Origin: Fragum whitleyi
Taxonomy: Eukaryota; Mollusca; Bivalvia; Cardiida; Cardiidae
Length of the DNA stretch: 64,000 nt
Reading direction: 5' to 3'
Assembly: GCA_948146395.1 (NCBI GenBank)
Contig: OX411552.1
Coordinates: 9,257,686-9,321,685 of the forward strand
Below the pieces are notes generated by a model, which was not told where the DNA came from, ran no database searches, and saw only the letters and a list, made by a program, of their open reading frames with translations. A program made the position numbers and the translations under genes. Below are positions 22,479-56,869 of the stretch, in pieces (within the stretch, counting starts at the first letter, position 1; each line of letters begins with the position of its first letter).

Positions 22479-22869
22479 ATATTTTTAGTAACCTGATAAG
22501 AATTTAAAAGTAGATTTCAACTTTGTCTCGGGCTGTTTCAAGTTAAGTTCAATTAAGGCCTATCATATATATAGGCTATGTCAGACATTCGGGACAACCA
22601 ATGAACTCAAATAGTCTCATTTTGACCCTGGCCTGGTTAATCTAACCTATTTCTATACTCTTTCATGAGGTGAATGAACTACCGGTTTTGAACCTAATAG
22701 GCATATACCGTAGCCTTCCAAGGGCAAAAAGTTTAGTATAATGTGGGGGCGACTTATTGACTGATCTACGCAACATGAAGCAACGGTAAATCATAGAAAA
22801 GATTTTTTTTAATTCCTGACTGCACGCATGTGCGAAATAAACTTCAATTATAAATATTTCAAAGTAAGC

Positions 22870-23199
22870 ATAAGAAGATAATCAGATAAGAACATCATGA
22901 AATGGCTAGATGATTGATTTTGAATGATTTTGGAATGAAATTTAGTGAGTGTGTGGGGCGAGTTTTGAGTGAAATTAAAGAGAGGTAATCTAATATCGCT
23001 AATTTTGTTCAAAATGAACAAAATTAGCTATATTTATTACCTCCCTTTAATAAGATTTACGAAATTTTTTGTTTGTGTGTCTTCTTGGACCAATCAGACA
23101 CAGTTTGAAAGCCACATCAGCCAATAAAATCGAAGAATAATTTGGTCGATTTGAATTAAATGTTGATCGCTTTTAATGATTTCGAACGATTTTGGTTGG
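22870..23199. mobile_element. MITE 'gaggtaatccaatatcgc' family (copy 3), cut by the gap
   Basis: Core 'gaggtaatctaatatcgctaattttgttc' faces 'gaacaaaattagctatatttattacctc', a nearly perfect palindrome centred near 23013. The right side runs into the N gap. Confidence 0.75.
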
Positions 23200-23399
23200 N
23201 NNNNNNNNNNNNNNNNNNNNNNNNNNNNNNNNNNNNNNNNNNNNNNNNNNNNNNNNNNNNNNNNNNNNNNNNNNNNNNNNNNNNNNNNNNNNNNNNNNNN
23301 NNNNNNNNNNNNNNNNNNNNNNNNNNNNNNNNNNNNNNNNNNNNNNNNNNNNNNNNNNNNNNNNNNNNNNNNNNNNNNNNNNNNNNNNNNNNNNNNNNN
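23200..23399. other. Assembly gap (200 N)
   Basis: Exactly 200 undetermined bases, likely a placeholder length. Open frames drawn across it are meaningless except for the real reading frame that emerges on its right side. Confidence 1.
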
Positions 23400-23400
23400 G

Positions 23401-23791
23401 TCAAACGTGCAACATCATGCACGAAACGCATACTTTCAAGTCGCTTCTTGGTGCTGTTTCGGCAATAAGAGGTTCACACAATTGCAAAACTTTAAATGCT
23501 GTTTACCTCATGACATGTACGGTATGCCACAAACAATATGTCGGCGAAACAAAGCAACAGATCAACAAGCGTATCAATCTGCACCGATCTGACTGGAAAA
23601 CCCGCAGATTCAATAGGTCTCCAGTTGCAGAACATTTTAACGAAGCCGGCCACTCGTTTAGCGATGATGTCCTGTGTTGCATTGAAGCAAACCCGAGATG
23701 GTCAGACAAACAACGTAAATCGCGGGAGACCTATTGGATTAGGCGCCTTAACACGATCCAGCCCTTTGGATTAAATAAAAACGACATATAA
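23401..23791 (+). CDS. Penelope-like retroelement, C-terminal GIY-YIG endonuclease domain (5' part lost in gap)
   Basis: About 130 residues in frame up to TAA at 23789-23791. They show the Penelope-type endonuclease layout: VYLMTC..C.KQYVGET (the GIY-YIG strand with its Cys pair), then R.N.HRSDW, SPVAEHFNEAGHSFSDD, and RE.YWIRRLNT..PFGLN near the end. In the family this domain nicks target DNA for reverse transcription. The reverse transcriptase should lie to the left, within or beyond the gap, but 23041-23199 looks like MITE, so the copy may be truncated. The frame is open with no stops. A hammerhead ribozyme motif follows 116 bases after the stop. Confidence 0.88.
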
Positions 23792-23906
23792 ACACCAAGG
23801 GCAAATTTGACCCGGATAATAAGCACTTGTCTGACCAGCAACTTTCGCCAGCTGTTCATATCAGGTCGTCCATTTGCATTTTCATTTCCACTGTCAGTTC
23901 GCATTG

Positions 23907-23949
23907 AACCCCTGATGAAGAAACATTGAGTTTCGAAAGCGCTAGGGTT
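23907..23949 (+). ncRNA. Predicted hammerhead ribozyme of the Penelope-like element
   Basis: Stem I pairs AACCC (23907-23911) with GGGTT (23945-23949). The catalytic core CTGATGA is at 23912-23918. Stem II pairs GAAAC (23920-23924) with GTTTC (23930-23934) around loop ATTGA. GAAA is at 23935-23938. Stem III is the loopless AGC/GCT (23938-23943). Cleavage is predicted after A23944. An extra A at 23919 before stem II is a departure from the ideal core. Short palindromic stem III is known in Penelope-associated hammerheads, where two copies may act as a dimer. Confidence 0.72.
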
Positions 23950-24008
23950 ATTTATGCTTTTAGCAATAATCCAAATTACTTACACTGTTTGAATACAATT
24001 TATCTCAA

Positions 24009-25116
<1,108 letters not shown>

Positions 25117-26462
25117 GGGGAGACCGGGGCAAAGTGTTACATTTTTCAAACAATTCACAAATTTTCAGACACCATAGCTCTTTTGAACTTTTCTAATATA
25201 TGTATCGGAAATTTAACGAATTTCGATCTAAAAAAATACTTTAATTAAACAATTTCATCATATTATATTAATTTTATGCGCAGGCAAAAAAAAGCGGTAA
25301 ATGTAACACATTGCCCCAGGCTTTTGGGGCAAAGCGTTACACCTACCGAGGCAAAGTGTTACGTGGTATGGCAGTCGCCACGAAAACTTCTTCTTTTTGC
25401 CTTTTCAATACCGGGATAAACGTGAATAGGCTTTTGGGCCAAATATTATTCTAAATCAGATTGCAAGCTTCGCACTCACTGACTTAGTCACCTATTACAA
25501 AAAAGTGCCGTTCTTGCGCCTAACCACATGTTTCAAGATGTTTCCTTAATGATAAGATACTCAGACCATATCCTAAAATATTTCTTTATTTCTTTTTTTT
25601 TATCAAGAACAAAAACCATTTAGCGCGTATTGTGTGGCCATTTGAATAAAACCTAAGGGTATTTGTGACTACTGGGACCTACTGTAGCCGTTCGCCAAGT
25701 CTTCAACGACAGAACTTGATAATGGCTACATTGCATTAATTACTCCTAATCAAGTCTCTTAAACTCTATATTTATGAAATTATATAAAAAAATCTGTAAT
25801 TTACCACAAACATTTAGTAATTAGCCCATTGGACCACAAAATCATCATTTCAACATGCCCGAATATATAGCGCATAAAGCATTTGAGAAAAGGTGCTTAC
25901 TCTAGCAACAGGAAATTAATCTTTTTTCGTACACCGGTTTCTATTGCATATAAATTCATGTTAAATAACTTACAGAAACGTAAAACATCGACTGAAGCTT
26001 TTTAGTAATGCGTTTCAGTCTAAATCTTGTTATCTGGAAATTGAATAATGGTGTTAAACAAAATTTGGGCAAAATGTTACACGGTAACACTTAGCCCCAT
26101 GTCCTGTGTAACACTTTGCCCCAATCGCAATTTTTCGGAAAATACACTCGTTCAAAGAAAAGAAAGGTTAATGATACAATAATTTGTACACATTAGTTAG
26201 CTTATGGCCCTATTTATTGTACTTTTATATCATACGAGGCAGATATTTACGTAGATGGTAAGAGTTTACTTTTGTGTCACAAAAATCGTTTTCTGATTCT
26301 TCTTAAGTGGACATTCCTATTTGATGTCTCTAACATACAGCAAAACATGCATAATCAAAAAGCCCTTTTCTAAGACATAACACCTGTGTCAAAAAACAAT
26401 TCAAAAAGAAAATATTTCAAACGTAACACTTTGCCCCGTGTAACGTTTTGCCCCGTCTCCCC
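25117..26462. mobile_element. TA-flanked DNA element with GGGGAGACCGGGGCAAAGTG ends
   Basis: Left end GGGGAGACCGGGGCAAAGTG (25117), right end the inverse CGTTTTGCCCCGTCTCCCC (26462), with TA on both sides (25115-25116, 26463-26464). The motif GGGGCAAAGTGTTAC repeats three times near the left end and, inverted, four times near the right end. This is typical of subterminal transposase-binding arrays. The 1346 bp contain no transposase ORF, so it is non-autonomous. The superfamily is not assigned. Confidence 0.85.
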
Positions 26463-27591
26463 TATATTTCTCAAGTACAATGTATTTATTTTACGGACTT
26501 CCCAGATGGTTCATATTGGGGTGATTGGTGTCTTTTGATTAGTGTTATTGTTGTCATCAGGGATGACTCCAAAGTATTCTCAACCTTATTAGGTTGGGGC
26601 ATTAGTGTTTCAAACAATAATTGTTTTACTGTTGTCGTCTGTCTAATGAACAGGGAGGAAACACAGTTTAAGGAACTATTATTATTTAATACTTGATTTA
26701 TGTTTCTGGAAAGATAATTTCAAAATTATTCAAAAAGTGATCTTTTTATCAATAAAGTTTTAAAATATCTATATCTGTGTAAGGTGTAGAATAAATATAA
26801 TTGTTTAATATCACAGTAGATCATATATAAATTCTAATAATGACAACTTACAAAATTACCTCCCTTTAAAATACTCGAACCTCCCTGTCCTCTTCTGGCA
26901 ATGCATAAATTAATTAGACCGCATTAACGGAGCACGATCATTTAAGAATCAGTTTAAGTCAATATCACTTAAACCACCTTTTCTATAGTGAGATTGTTAT
27001 CAATTGAAATTGAATTAAGAATTAATTGTTGATTTCATGGAGGTATGAGAATCCTAAGTTAGGATACTGTGAATAAGCGAAGCGGATTCATACCATGGCT
27101 CTTCATACCTGGCTCTTCGTGTTTTCACGGTACACTAGTCAATTATGACCGAGACAGATAGGGCATAACTCCCATTACGCAATTTACGCAAGTTCGTAAA
27201 AGAAATAATTATCTGTTGATAAAAAATCTTTGACGAAAGATCATTAGGCCTACATCGAAACTTCAGGGAAAGGGGGGGGGGGGTTGTACGGGTTTTAATT
27301 ATATGAAGAGTCCCAAATCAGTTTGCATCTTATTTACATAGGCATAACCGAATGCCTGTTTTCGAAATTCGAAATTAATACGCTTGCTGAGAGCGGAAAG
27401 TATATCGGCGAAAGAGGCTTCAGTAGGCCTACACTGAAAGGAAATGCCACTTATTACCCCGCATCCAGCCTAGCACTGAACTTCATCAGAGAGGACTCAA
27501 ACTTGAGGGAGCTCTGAAGGCTTAGCCTAAATCACGATGGTTAGATCGGCTGTCACTTCGGGATAAAAAACGAGGCATTGCTATATCCTTC
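26463..27591. other. Gene-free stretch
   Basis: 26480-26530 is a fragment of the 'gatggtccctttt' MITE family. Poly-G of ~14 bases near 27271-27284. A 64-codon open frame at 27323-27517 has no recognisable domain or splice context. Confidence 0.5.
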
Positions 27592-27870
27592 ATTGGCGTA
27601 ACTAGGGTTTTGAAATTCGCCATACGCACTCAGAAGGCGACAACCAAAGAATATACAGGATAAAGGTGAATTTTAGACTGTGACGAAAGAGGAATGTCAT
27701 CCGTCCCCTTTTTTATCATTTGAGGGTTGGTGAAAACATCGCAACTACAGCAAGTTAAATGAGCTGTAGTTTCAATGTTATGATCCGATTCATCAACGAC
27801 CTTTTTCGAAAGATGATTTATTTCTATTACACACTTGCGTAATGTGCTTAATGGGAGCTACGCCCTTGTC
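27592..27870. mobile_element. Short MITE 'ggcgtaactagg' (copy 2)
   Basis: Co-linear with 14330-14625. Ends 'ttggcgtaactaggg' and 'gggagctacgccctt' are inverted repeats, better preserved here than in copy 1. Confidence 0.7.
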
Positions 27871-27938
27871 CTTGTCGTCATCATCGTGTGGATCTCGTAG
27901 TTGTTGTCGTCTTCCGGTGTCGTCGTCCGACGCCGTCG

Positions 27939-28196
27939 CGAAAATATGCCTACTTTAACACTTTGTGAAATCTCTGGTTCTACTGGAGTCATACGCGTGA
28001 AACTTGGCACACATGATCACCTGACGAAAATAATCCTACTTTAACACTTTGTGAAATCTCTGGTTCTACTGGAGTCATACGCGTGAAACTTGGCACACAT
28101 GATCACCTGACGAAAATATGCCTACTTTAACACTTTGTGAAATCTCTGGTTCTACTGAAGGCATTCGCTTGAAACTTGGCACACATGATCACCTGA
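27939..28196 (+). repeat. Tandem repeat, 3 x 86 bp
   Basis: Units start with 'cgaaaata' at 27939, 28025 and 28111 and are nearly identical ('cctactttaacactttgtga', 'catgatcacctga'). The spacing is exactly 86 bp, so frame is not conserved. Confidence 0.95.
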
Positions 28197-30154
28197 CGAA
28201 AAAAAGAGCAGCATATACTATCAAGGGGGATAACTCTTTGTGCATTTTGTGCAAATTATGCCCCTTTTCAACTAATATTTTCATCCACCATGCAGCCGCT
28301 CAACAGCCGAGCGTAGGCACCTGTAGGCGGTGCTCTTGTTAATTGAACCTTTAGAATTTTAATTTGAAACTGTGCGTGCGATTTCCAACGATTTCAAATA
28401 TGCGCTAGGCAAATACTGTGACCTGCCTGTGCATCCGCACAGCCTGATCAGAGTCTTCACTATGCGTTTAGTAGATAGATAAAGTATCAAAGTATCTGTA
28501 GACCATCAGGTAACTTTGTATTAACAGTATGTGGCTGTCAACGCTACTCGATGTTTGCACCTCATCGTCGGAACGTTCCAAATTGTTGGAAATGTTACGC
28601 ACATGCTCATTTATGAATGAACAAAACATCGTAAGGTTCTACCTACAGCTTGAACTTTATCACGCACAAATGATATATTTACAGAATATTTTGTATGCCG
28701 GGACCGAGTGTATTGCGTGTAACAGGGGTCAACACTAACACTGGCCTGTCCTCGGGTCCAAAACCTGGGGATTTTAGGGAGGACTGGTAGAAGTATCAGG
28801 GGCCTGTTTTACTAAACATCTTACGATCATTTTTTGCGTAAGTCGAAAATTAAAGTTGCTTCTACAGTAGTAACTATACATTGAATTCTGCAATGCATTA
28901 TCTCATTGGAATCGTCTCCTTCAGATATTGCAAAACAGAATCTAACAATGAATAAAAACACCAGGTACGATTTGTGATTTTGACTTACGACCAATTTTGT
29001 CGTAAGAAGTTTAGTAAAACGGGCCCCAGGTCCTTCAGACTTGAAAGTTATAAACTTATTACTTCCAATCTGTCCATTTTATTATTATTTTTGTTGTTAT
29101 TATCTTTTTTAACAAAAACTTTGCTTTTCTTATACTAAAATTCCCAATCCGCAAATGAGTATGTTGAGGAAAAAGAAATCAGCAATGTCTTCTTTTCTCA
29201 AAATGTTTTCCTTACAATCTACTACTTACTGTTAAAGAATAAGCAAAAATATCCTGGGGGGGGGGGGACACGTAGGTGCACGTGCAAAGCGGAGTAAACT
29301 TTGCTTACTGTAAGCACCATTTTAACATCCTGAACACTAGTGGACTTTTTAGTATGCATTAGAGCAGAATCCTTTAATTAAATTAAAGATGGATTTCATA
29401 TTCACTTGACAGCTCTGTGATTTTTCTTTAGAATGAGTACAGTCTATGTCCCATCTGAAAGATCCTTTAAAATATTCAAGACAGTTGATGCTAAACTTGA
29501 AGTGTAAACAGTGTTTTGTCCGAAGCATACACGATTTACTTCTTGCCGGATAGATATAGGTTTATCAGTTATTCTTATTCACGAACGGAGGCGCAAATCA
29601 AAATGCGCCTGTGCATGACATTTCCTACACGATTTAAAATGTGCGTAATACAAAGACTCGAGTCAGCCTGTGCAGCCGCACACTGTCTGACCAGAGTCTT
29701 CACAACGCACTGAAACGGTAGCTACGGACCAAATTTCGCTTTTCACAATTTCAGAATATTTCAAATACACTGTGCGGCCTCACACGGAGCTTAATCTATC
29801 TCCATCGCGCGCACATGACATTGTTTTAAATTTTAGGTTGAAGTTTTATCCACAGTTGACTCTTGAAAATATAGCTTTTGTTGTTCACTCAAAGAAAGAT
29901 AAATCGATCTTATACCGAAGCAAGCAATTATCCTCTATCTCTATTTTATGTTAGTCTTTTTTCTTTTTTTCTTTTTTCGGTTTTTTTTTTTTTTTAGCAC
30001 AATACGGGCGACTCTTATTCCCATCATGGTTTTAACTCAGTCTACATGATGCCATGCGCACGAGAGACAAAAATAAAAAGATTTTCAACACCGCATCCAT
30101 TTTTTGAAGCTGGGTGGAATGAACAGGACTCTGTCTCGAAAGTCTCCTGCCTCA
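28197..30154. other. Gene-free stretch with repeat fragments
   Basis: 29262-29335 is a half-copy of the hairpin family ('cacgtgcaaagcgg', 'catcctgaac'). 28420-28460 and 29660-29705 share 'cctgtgca...ccgcaca' and 'cagagtcttcac' motifs with 42340-42390. 29850-29940 is a fragment of the 'gttgttcactca' foldback family. Poly-G near 29258-29268, poly-T near 29980-29996. Confidence 0.5.
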
Positions 30155-30238
30155 AAACACTATGCGCTTCCAGTGGGGCGCTCGAACCCGCAATCGTCGA
30201 TGACGAGTCGGACACCCTTGTCACTTGGTAAACGGGCC
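30155..30238 (-). repeat. tRNA-like sequence, SINE head or pseudogene
   Basis: The minus strand reads an A-box-like 'accaagtgacaagggtgtcc' and a B-box-like GGGTTCGAGCGCC. Acceptor ends do not pair well, so a working tRNA is unlikely. Confidence 0.45.
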
Positions 30239-30339
30239 AGAAAAATTCTCGATAATAAAAGCGGTTAATATAGAACTCTTCTGGTTTATATACATACTTT
30301 TTGTAAATATATCTACATATTTGATAAATGGATTTAATA

Positions 30340-30345
30340 TTTATT
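30340..30345 (-). terminator. Candidate poly(A) signal of the MIEAP-domain gene
   Basis: AATAAA on the minus strand, ~90 bases after the TGA of the 332-aa gene. Standard spacing for a short 3' UTR. Not confirmed. Confidence 0.55.
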
Positions 30346-30432
30346 CAAATACATCTAGTTTAACATATCTACATTTTTACATGATATCACAGTATTAGAT
30401 TTGGACGGAACTGTTTAATATTCTACACATAA

Positions 30433-52279
<21,847 letters not shown>

Positions 52280-52679
52280 GTTGACATATCCTTAATCAGT
52301 ATAAAACATAATAATCAATCTTCAACAACCTATGGATTGTTGAGTTAAACTAATTATCGGAGCCAATATTGGGGGGTTAACTCTATCCTTTGTCTTTATG
52401 ACTTCGCATTTTTTAGCTTTAAATTGAATGAGTATTTCGAGAGGTATCCCGAAACTCATATTCAGTGTCTATTTATTTATCGGCACTGATTGTATTTTTT
52501 GTGTTAATCTTTGATTTATTAATCCTTATCCAGATGTACTTAAATTTTGCTTTTCAAACATTGCCAATATTTCGGATATATCAAACTTTCTAGCCCATGT
52601 TTTTCCCGTAATGATTGCATTGAAAACAGACAGTATAGGCTAAGATCGACTGCATATCTTAGCAGTACTGCGTTCAGAA

Positions 52680-54223
52680 TAGCAAAACAAGAGGGCCGTT
52701 GGCCCTGGGTGCGCTCACCTGAGAAAAAAGCTTCATTACCTAGGTATGTCCATGCAACTACAGAAAAGGAGATTTTCACTTATTCAATCAGATAACATTT
52801 GAAATAATCTTTCCCCCCCTCTGCTCCTCCCCTGGTCATTATTTATCTAAGCTTTTTCATAAAAGGTCTGTGATCAGCTAATCTATGCCAGATATACAGG
52901 CTGAGTCTGAGACTTTTAAAGTTTTCTTTAATGAGTTGATCAATCCATGTCAAATATGAAGGCTGTAGGGATTCAAAATTCTCAAACCAAGCTCTCCCCC
53001 CCCCAAGATGCTCTGCACCTGGAGAATCTACAGTCATGATTTTAGCTAATTCAATTAATGTCCATATGCTGATCATCCATACCAATTTTCAAGTCTGTAG
53101 GGCTCCTGGTTCATTAGAAGAAGTTAAAGATTTCAAAAATGATCCAAAGTACTACCCCCTCCCCAAGACACTCAGCACCTGGTGACCAAACAGTCATCAT
53201 TTTAGCTATTTTTATTAAGGTCACTATATTGGTCAACAATGACAATTTTCAAGTCTGTAGGGTTTCTGATCCAGGAGAAGAATAAGGTTAAAGATTACAA
53301 AATTGATCCAAAGTACTACCCCCTCCCCCCTAATGCTCCGCATCTGGTGACCCTACATTCATGATTCTAGCTATTTAATTTTAGATCCATATGTTATCAT
53401 CCATGCCAATATTGAAGTCTGTAGGGCTCCTGGTTCATTAGAAGATGAAGGTTAAAGTTACAAAATTTTCACAAAAGTACCCCCCCCCCCCTGGTGCTCC
53501 GCACCTGGAGGCATTATAGTCATGATTTTAGCTATTTTTATTAAGGTCTATGAGCTGATCATCCATGCCACTTTTCAAGTCTGTAGGGCTTGTGGTTCAG
53601 AAGCAGAAGAAGGTTTAAGATTACAAAATTTTCACAAGAGTACAACCCTCTCCCCCCCCTGGTGCTCCGCACCTGGTGAATCTACAGTCATCATTTTAGC
53701 TAATTCAATTAATGTCCATATGCTGATCATCCATGCCAATATTCAAATCTGTCGGGCTCCTGGTTTACAAGAAGAAGAAGAAGGTTAAAGATTACAAAAT
53801 TTTCACAAAAGTACTACCCCCTCCCCCCTGGTGCTCCGCACCTGGTGGCCCAACAGATATGATTTTAGCTATTTATATTAAGGTCCATGAGCTGATCCTC
53901 CATGCCAAATTTGAAGGCTGTAGGGCTTCTTATTCAGAAGAAGAAGAAGGTTAAAGATTACAAAATTTACCCAAGGTACTACCCCCTCCCCCCTGGTGCT
54001 CTGCACCTGGTGGCCCAACAGATATGATTTTAGCTACTTTTATTAAAGTCTATGAGCTGATCATCCATGCCAAATTTCAAGGCTGTAGGGCTGCTTGTTC
54101 AGAAGAAGAAGAATTTTAAAGATTTTCTTAAATTTTTAACTTTAGTTGCCCTAGCAACCAGAGTTTTTCATCGATTTCAATTCTTTTAGCAATTCTTAAA
54201 GGGGATCACCTAAGGAACATTTC

Positions 54224-54255
<32 letters not shown>

Positions 54256-54378
54256 TAGGAGGAGATGTCATTTAAAGAAATTGTTGACGGACGACGGACG
54301 ACTGACGACGGACGGACGCCGGACAAAAGGTGATCACAATAGCTCACTTGAGCACGATGTGCTCAGGTGAGCTAAAAA
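52680..54378 (-). repeat. Dispersed repeat with tandem ~165-bp core and 'aggtgagct' ends
   Basis: Starts 'caagagggccgttggccctgggtgcgctcacctgag' and ends 'gctcaggtgagcta', so the outer ends are partly inverted. 'gctcngcacctgg' recurs at about 53009, 53168, 53332, 53493, 53662, 53831 and 53996, spacing 159-169 bp. The end carries a 'gacggacgacggacg' run. A partial relative lies at 33050-33690. It sits just upstream of MIEAP-domain exon 1. Confidence 0.85.
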
Positions 54379-54488
54379 TGCGAACTGTTTTCAAATTACA
54401 CCTAGATTCGCACGCATGTGCACGTAGAAAACGAGATATTATTTGCAAATAGTTTGCACAGTTTCGTCATCCTGAACGCAGGGCAGGT
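54379..54488. repeat. Copy of the hairpin repeat family
   Basis: 'gcgaactgttttcaaatta' and 'tatttgcaaatagtttgc' pair; the tip holds 'cacgcatgtgcacg'; the right end is 'gtcatcctgaacgcagggc'. Confidence 0.75.
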
Positions 54489-54859
54489 TGTTCTTAGTTC
54501 ATAATGTCTACCAAGGCTTTCTGTACAGCAAGGAAAATCTTTGAACAGCATTATAAGTGTTAAAACTCTTTCACTATTCGACACACACTAAACAAGCGAA
54601 ATATCAACAAGATGGCAAAATATCACAAGATACGCGCGTAACTCTGCTAGATGTCCAAGTATTAATAACAAACAAGCGGGCCAAAGAAGGCATGTATTGC
54701 TCCACTGGCTTTAACATATTTAGACTTTCCTTAAATAAATCTTACTTTAAATGAAAACCACAACTTTGAAATCTCCCAAGACTTATTTTATAATGATTAA
54801 CCAAAATGCTCAATCACCATTAACCTGCATACCCTTTACCATCTTATTAAAACATTAAG

Positions 54860-55510
54860 TTGATTGCAACCATTAGAACATTCTAAACACATTTTAAACA
54901 ATTTAAGTGGAGGTTCATTCATGGTACATGTATTACAAATGGTTTGGGAGGAGAAGATTTTAAAGATTTTAAAATGCAAAAATTCCACTCCCATATTTTG
55001 GGGTCAATCCAAATTTCTTCAACAATTTACGGTAAGGGTCACCAAAGAAACATTTATATCAAGTTCCGTTAAAATCGGCCCATTATTTTGGGGGGAGATT
55101 TTTACAGATTTTTAGTGAAAATAAGCCCCGCCCTGCCATGCCCATATTTGGGAGTCAATCAAAATTTCTTCAACAACTTATATAAAGGGTCACCCAAGGT
55201 GCATTCATGCCAATTTTCATTGAAATTGGTCAAATGGTTTAGAAAGAGAAGATTTTTAAAGATTTTTAAGTGCAAAAATGCCACGCCAATATTTGGGGGT
55301 CAATCCAAATTTCTTCCACAATTTTAGAAGAGGGTCACCCAAGAAACATTTCTACCAAATTTCGTTAACATAAGCCCATTAGTTTAGGAGGAGAAGTCGT
55401 TTCAAGAAAAAGTTTACGCACGCAGAGCTGGACTGACGGACGGGTGTACGCACTATGGACACGACGCCATGACATTGACTCGCTGGCCTTCATAGGAGGA
55501 ACATAACTGA
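54860..55510 (+). repeat. Dispersed repeat 'gggtcacccaaggtgcattc'
   Basis: Three tandem-related sub-blocks with 'gggtcaatccaaatttcttc' and 'gggtcacccaa', ending in 'gacggacgggtgtacgcac' and 'gctggccttcatagg', related to 1-572 and 20946-21540. The frames across it are not genes. Confidence 0.7.
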
Positions 55511-55684
55511 AAAGTTTCAAGACAACTTGAATTTTACTTAAATTTGTTTCGAACACATTGCTAGATTCACATGTATTATATATAGAGTAAAATGTGCATT
55601 AAGCTACAACTTACGGGACAACGAAAAAGGGTAGTTAAAGAGAATGGTCGCTAAGTACGCGTAATGTGAACGGCAGAAGGACTA

Positions 55685-55845
55685 TGAGATTATGCATTTT
55701 GTCTGACTTTTGCAATAAAGAAATAGAATGATCGTTTGTATTCGAGTAAGATCGAATTATATTACATAACACTTAATTTTGTGAACAACAAAAGCTATAG
55801 GCTATTTTGCACTAAAATATAGCTTTTGTTGTTCACACAATGAAG
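55685..55845. repeat. Partial copy of the 'acaacaaaagctatattttc' foldback family
   Basis: 'tgcaataaagaaatagaatgatcgtttgt', then 'gaacaacaaaagctatag' and 'aaatatagcttttgttgttcac' facing each other. Only the right half of the family is present. Confidence 0.75.
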
Positions 55846-55847
55846 TA

Positions 55848-56833
55848 CGAGGGTTGATCCAAAAGTTCGTAAAATGAGGTTATTAGTCACCAAAAAAGTT
55901 AACTTTCAAAACATAATTCATACAGTCTTTTTATGCATCATCTGTTATAAACGTGGAAATTTTAAAATGTGTACATTCAATAGCGGCTGAAAAATGCACG
56001 AAACAAGACAGAGATCCCCTACTAAGGCGGGGGAGCAAGAACGTCAAATGTGACGTCAGTAATAACACTTTTCTACATAGTCTTCGCTAACTCTCATGCC
56101 TTTCTGTATCGGATACTTTCCCTTGCAGAAATTATCCACATCCCAATTGGAATCAAGTTTGTTTAAATTTTATATATGCATGATATTTTCAGTAAAGTGG
56201 AAAGCCAAATGCAAGACATTTATTTATGGAACAAATGGAATATGTTCGTTCGTTGAAACTCCATTATATCATTCTAAATGCTCCTTTGAAGGCTGGCCCT
56301 TTTCGAATATCCGAGATAGCTTTAGGAAAAGTTTTCTTCTGCACTCTCTTATCGTTTTTCTAGGTAATCTGAAATGTTTGAATTGATGAATAGCATAGAT
56401 CATGTCAAAATTCGAAAATTAAACGACATTCATATTTTGGTGTTGACGTCTTGTCAATTTTTCCTCGATTATTCAAAGTTATTAAATATATTCTGTGTCC
56501 GTTAAAAGTGTCGCAATAGCTTTAAAAAATAACAAATAATTTCTCTTTGCTTCCTTTTTAATTTAGCCTAGGAATTCCTACCGAGGTTTCAGAAAACTTA
56601 CAGAAAACTTGATTTATTTAACAGATTTTCAATAGTTTTTCACGCTCCCCCGCCTTAGCATACATTTGTTTCTATGGTAACGTATTCTAAGACCACTAAA
56701 GATAATTCTGCAAACATGATTTCATTATTGTGCTCTGTAGTTACTAAACTGCAAACTGACCAAAATATATACTGAACAAGCTAGAAATGCGAAAGTTATT
56801 AGCCTATTCTCCGAACTTCTGGATCATCCCTCG
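55848..56833 (-). mobile_element. Mariner-type element, decayed (986 bp)
   Basis: Ends CGAGGGTTGATCCAAAAGTTCG and the inverse of CGAGGGATGATCCAGAAGTTCG, flanked by TA at 55846-55847 and 56834-56835. These are mariner-type terminal repeats. A transposase C-terminal remnant is on the minus strand (56056-56169). A second inverted pair 'ctaaggcgggggagc' (56024-56038) and its inverse (56645-56659) lies inside. Confidence 0.85.
56056..56169 (-). pseudogene. Mariner transposase C-terminal remnant
   Basis: 37 codons to TGA read NWDVDNFCKGKYPIQKGMRV then SEDYVEK. This matches the usual mariner transposase ending, where a short hydrophobic/charged segment leads to G-DY-(V/F)-EK. An in-frame TAA lies directly upstream and the element is ~300 bp shorter than an intact mariner. 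The catalytic D,D(34)D part was not found. Confidence 0.65.
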
Positions 56834-56869
56834 TATAAGTGGGTTCAGACTAAGACTGTATTTTCCAAC

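Noticed and set aside
23156..23592. Several open frames crossing the N gap
   Set aside because: Frames through undetermined bases are not evidence; only the endonuclease frame to the right of the gap has domain support.
52843..55327. Several 60-88-codon frames
   Set aside because: They coincide with tandem-block dispersed repeats that also occur elsewhere in the window.
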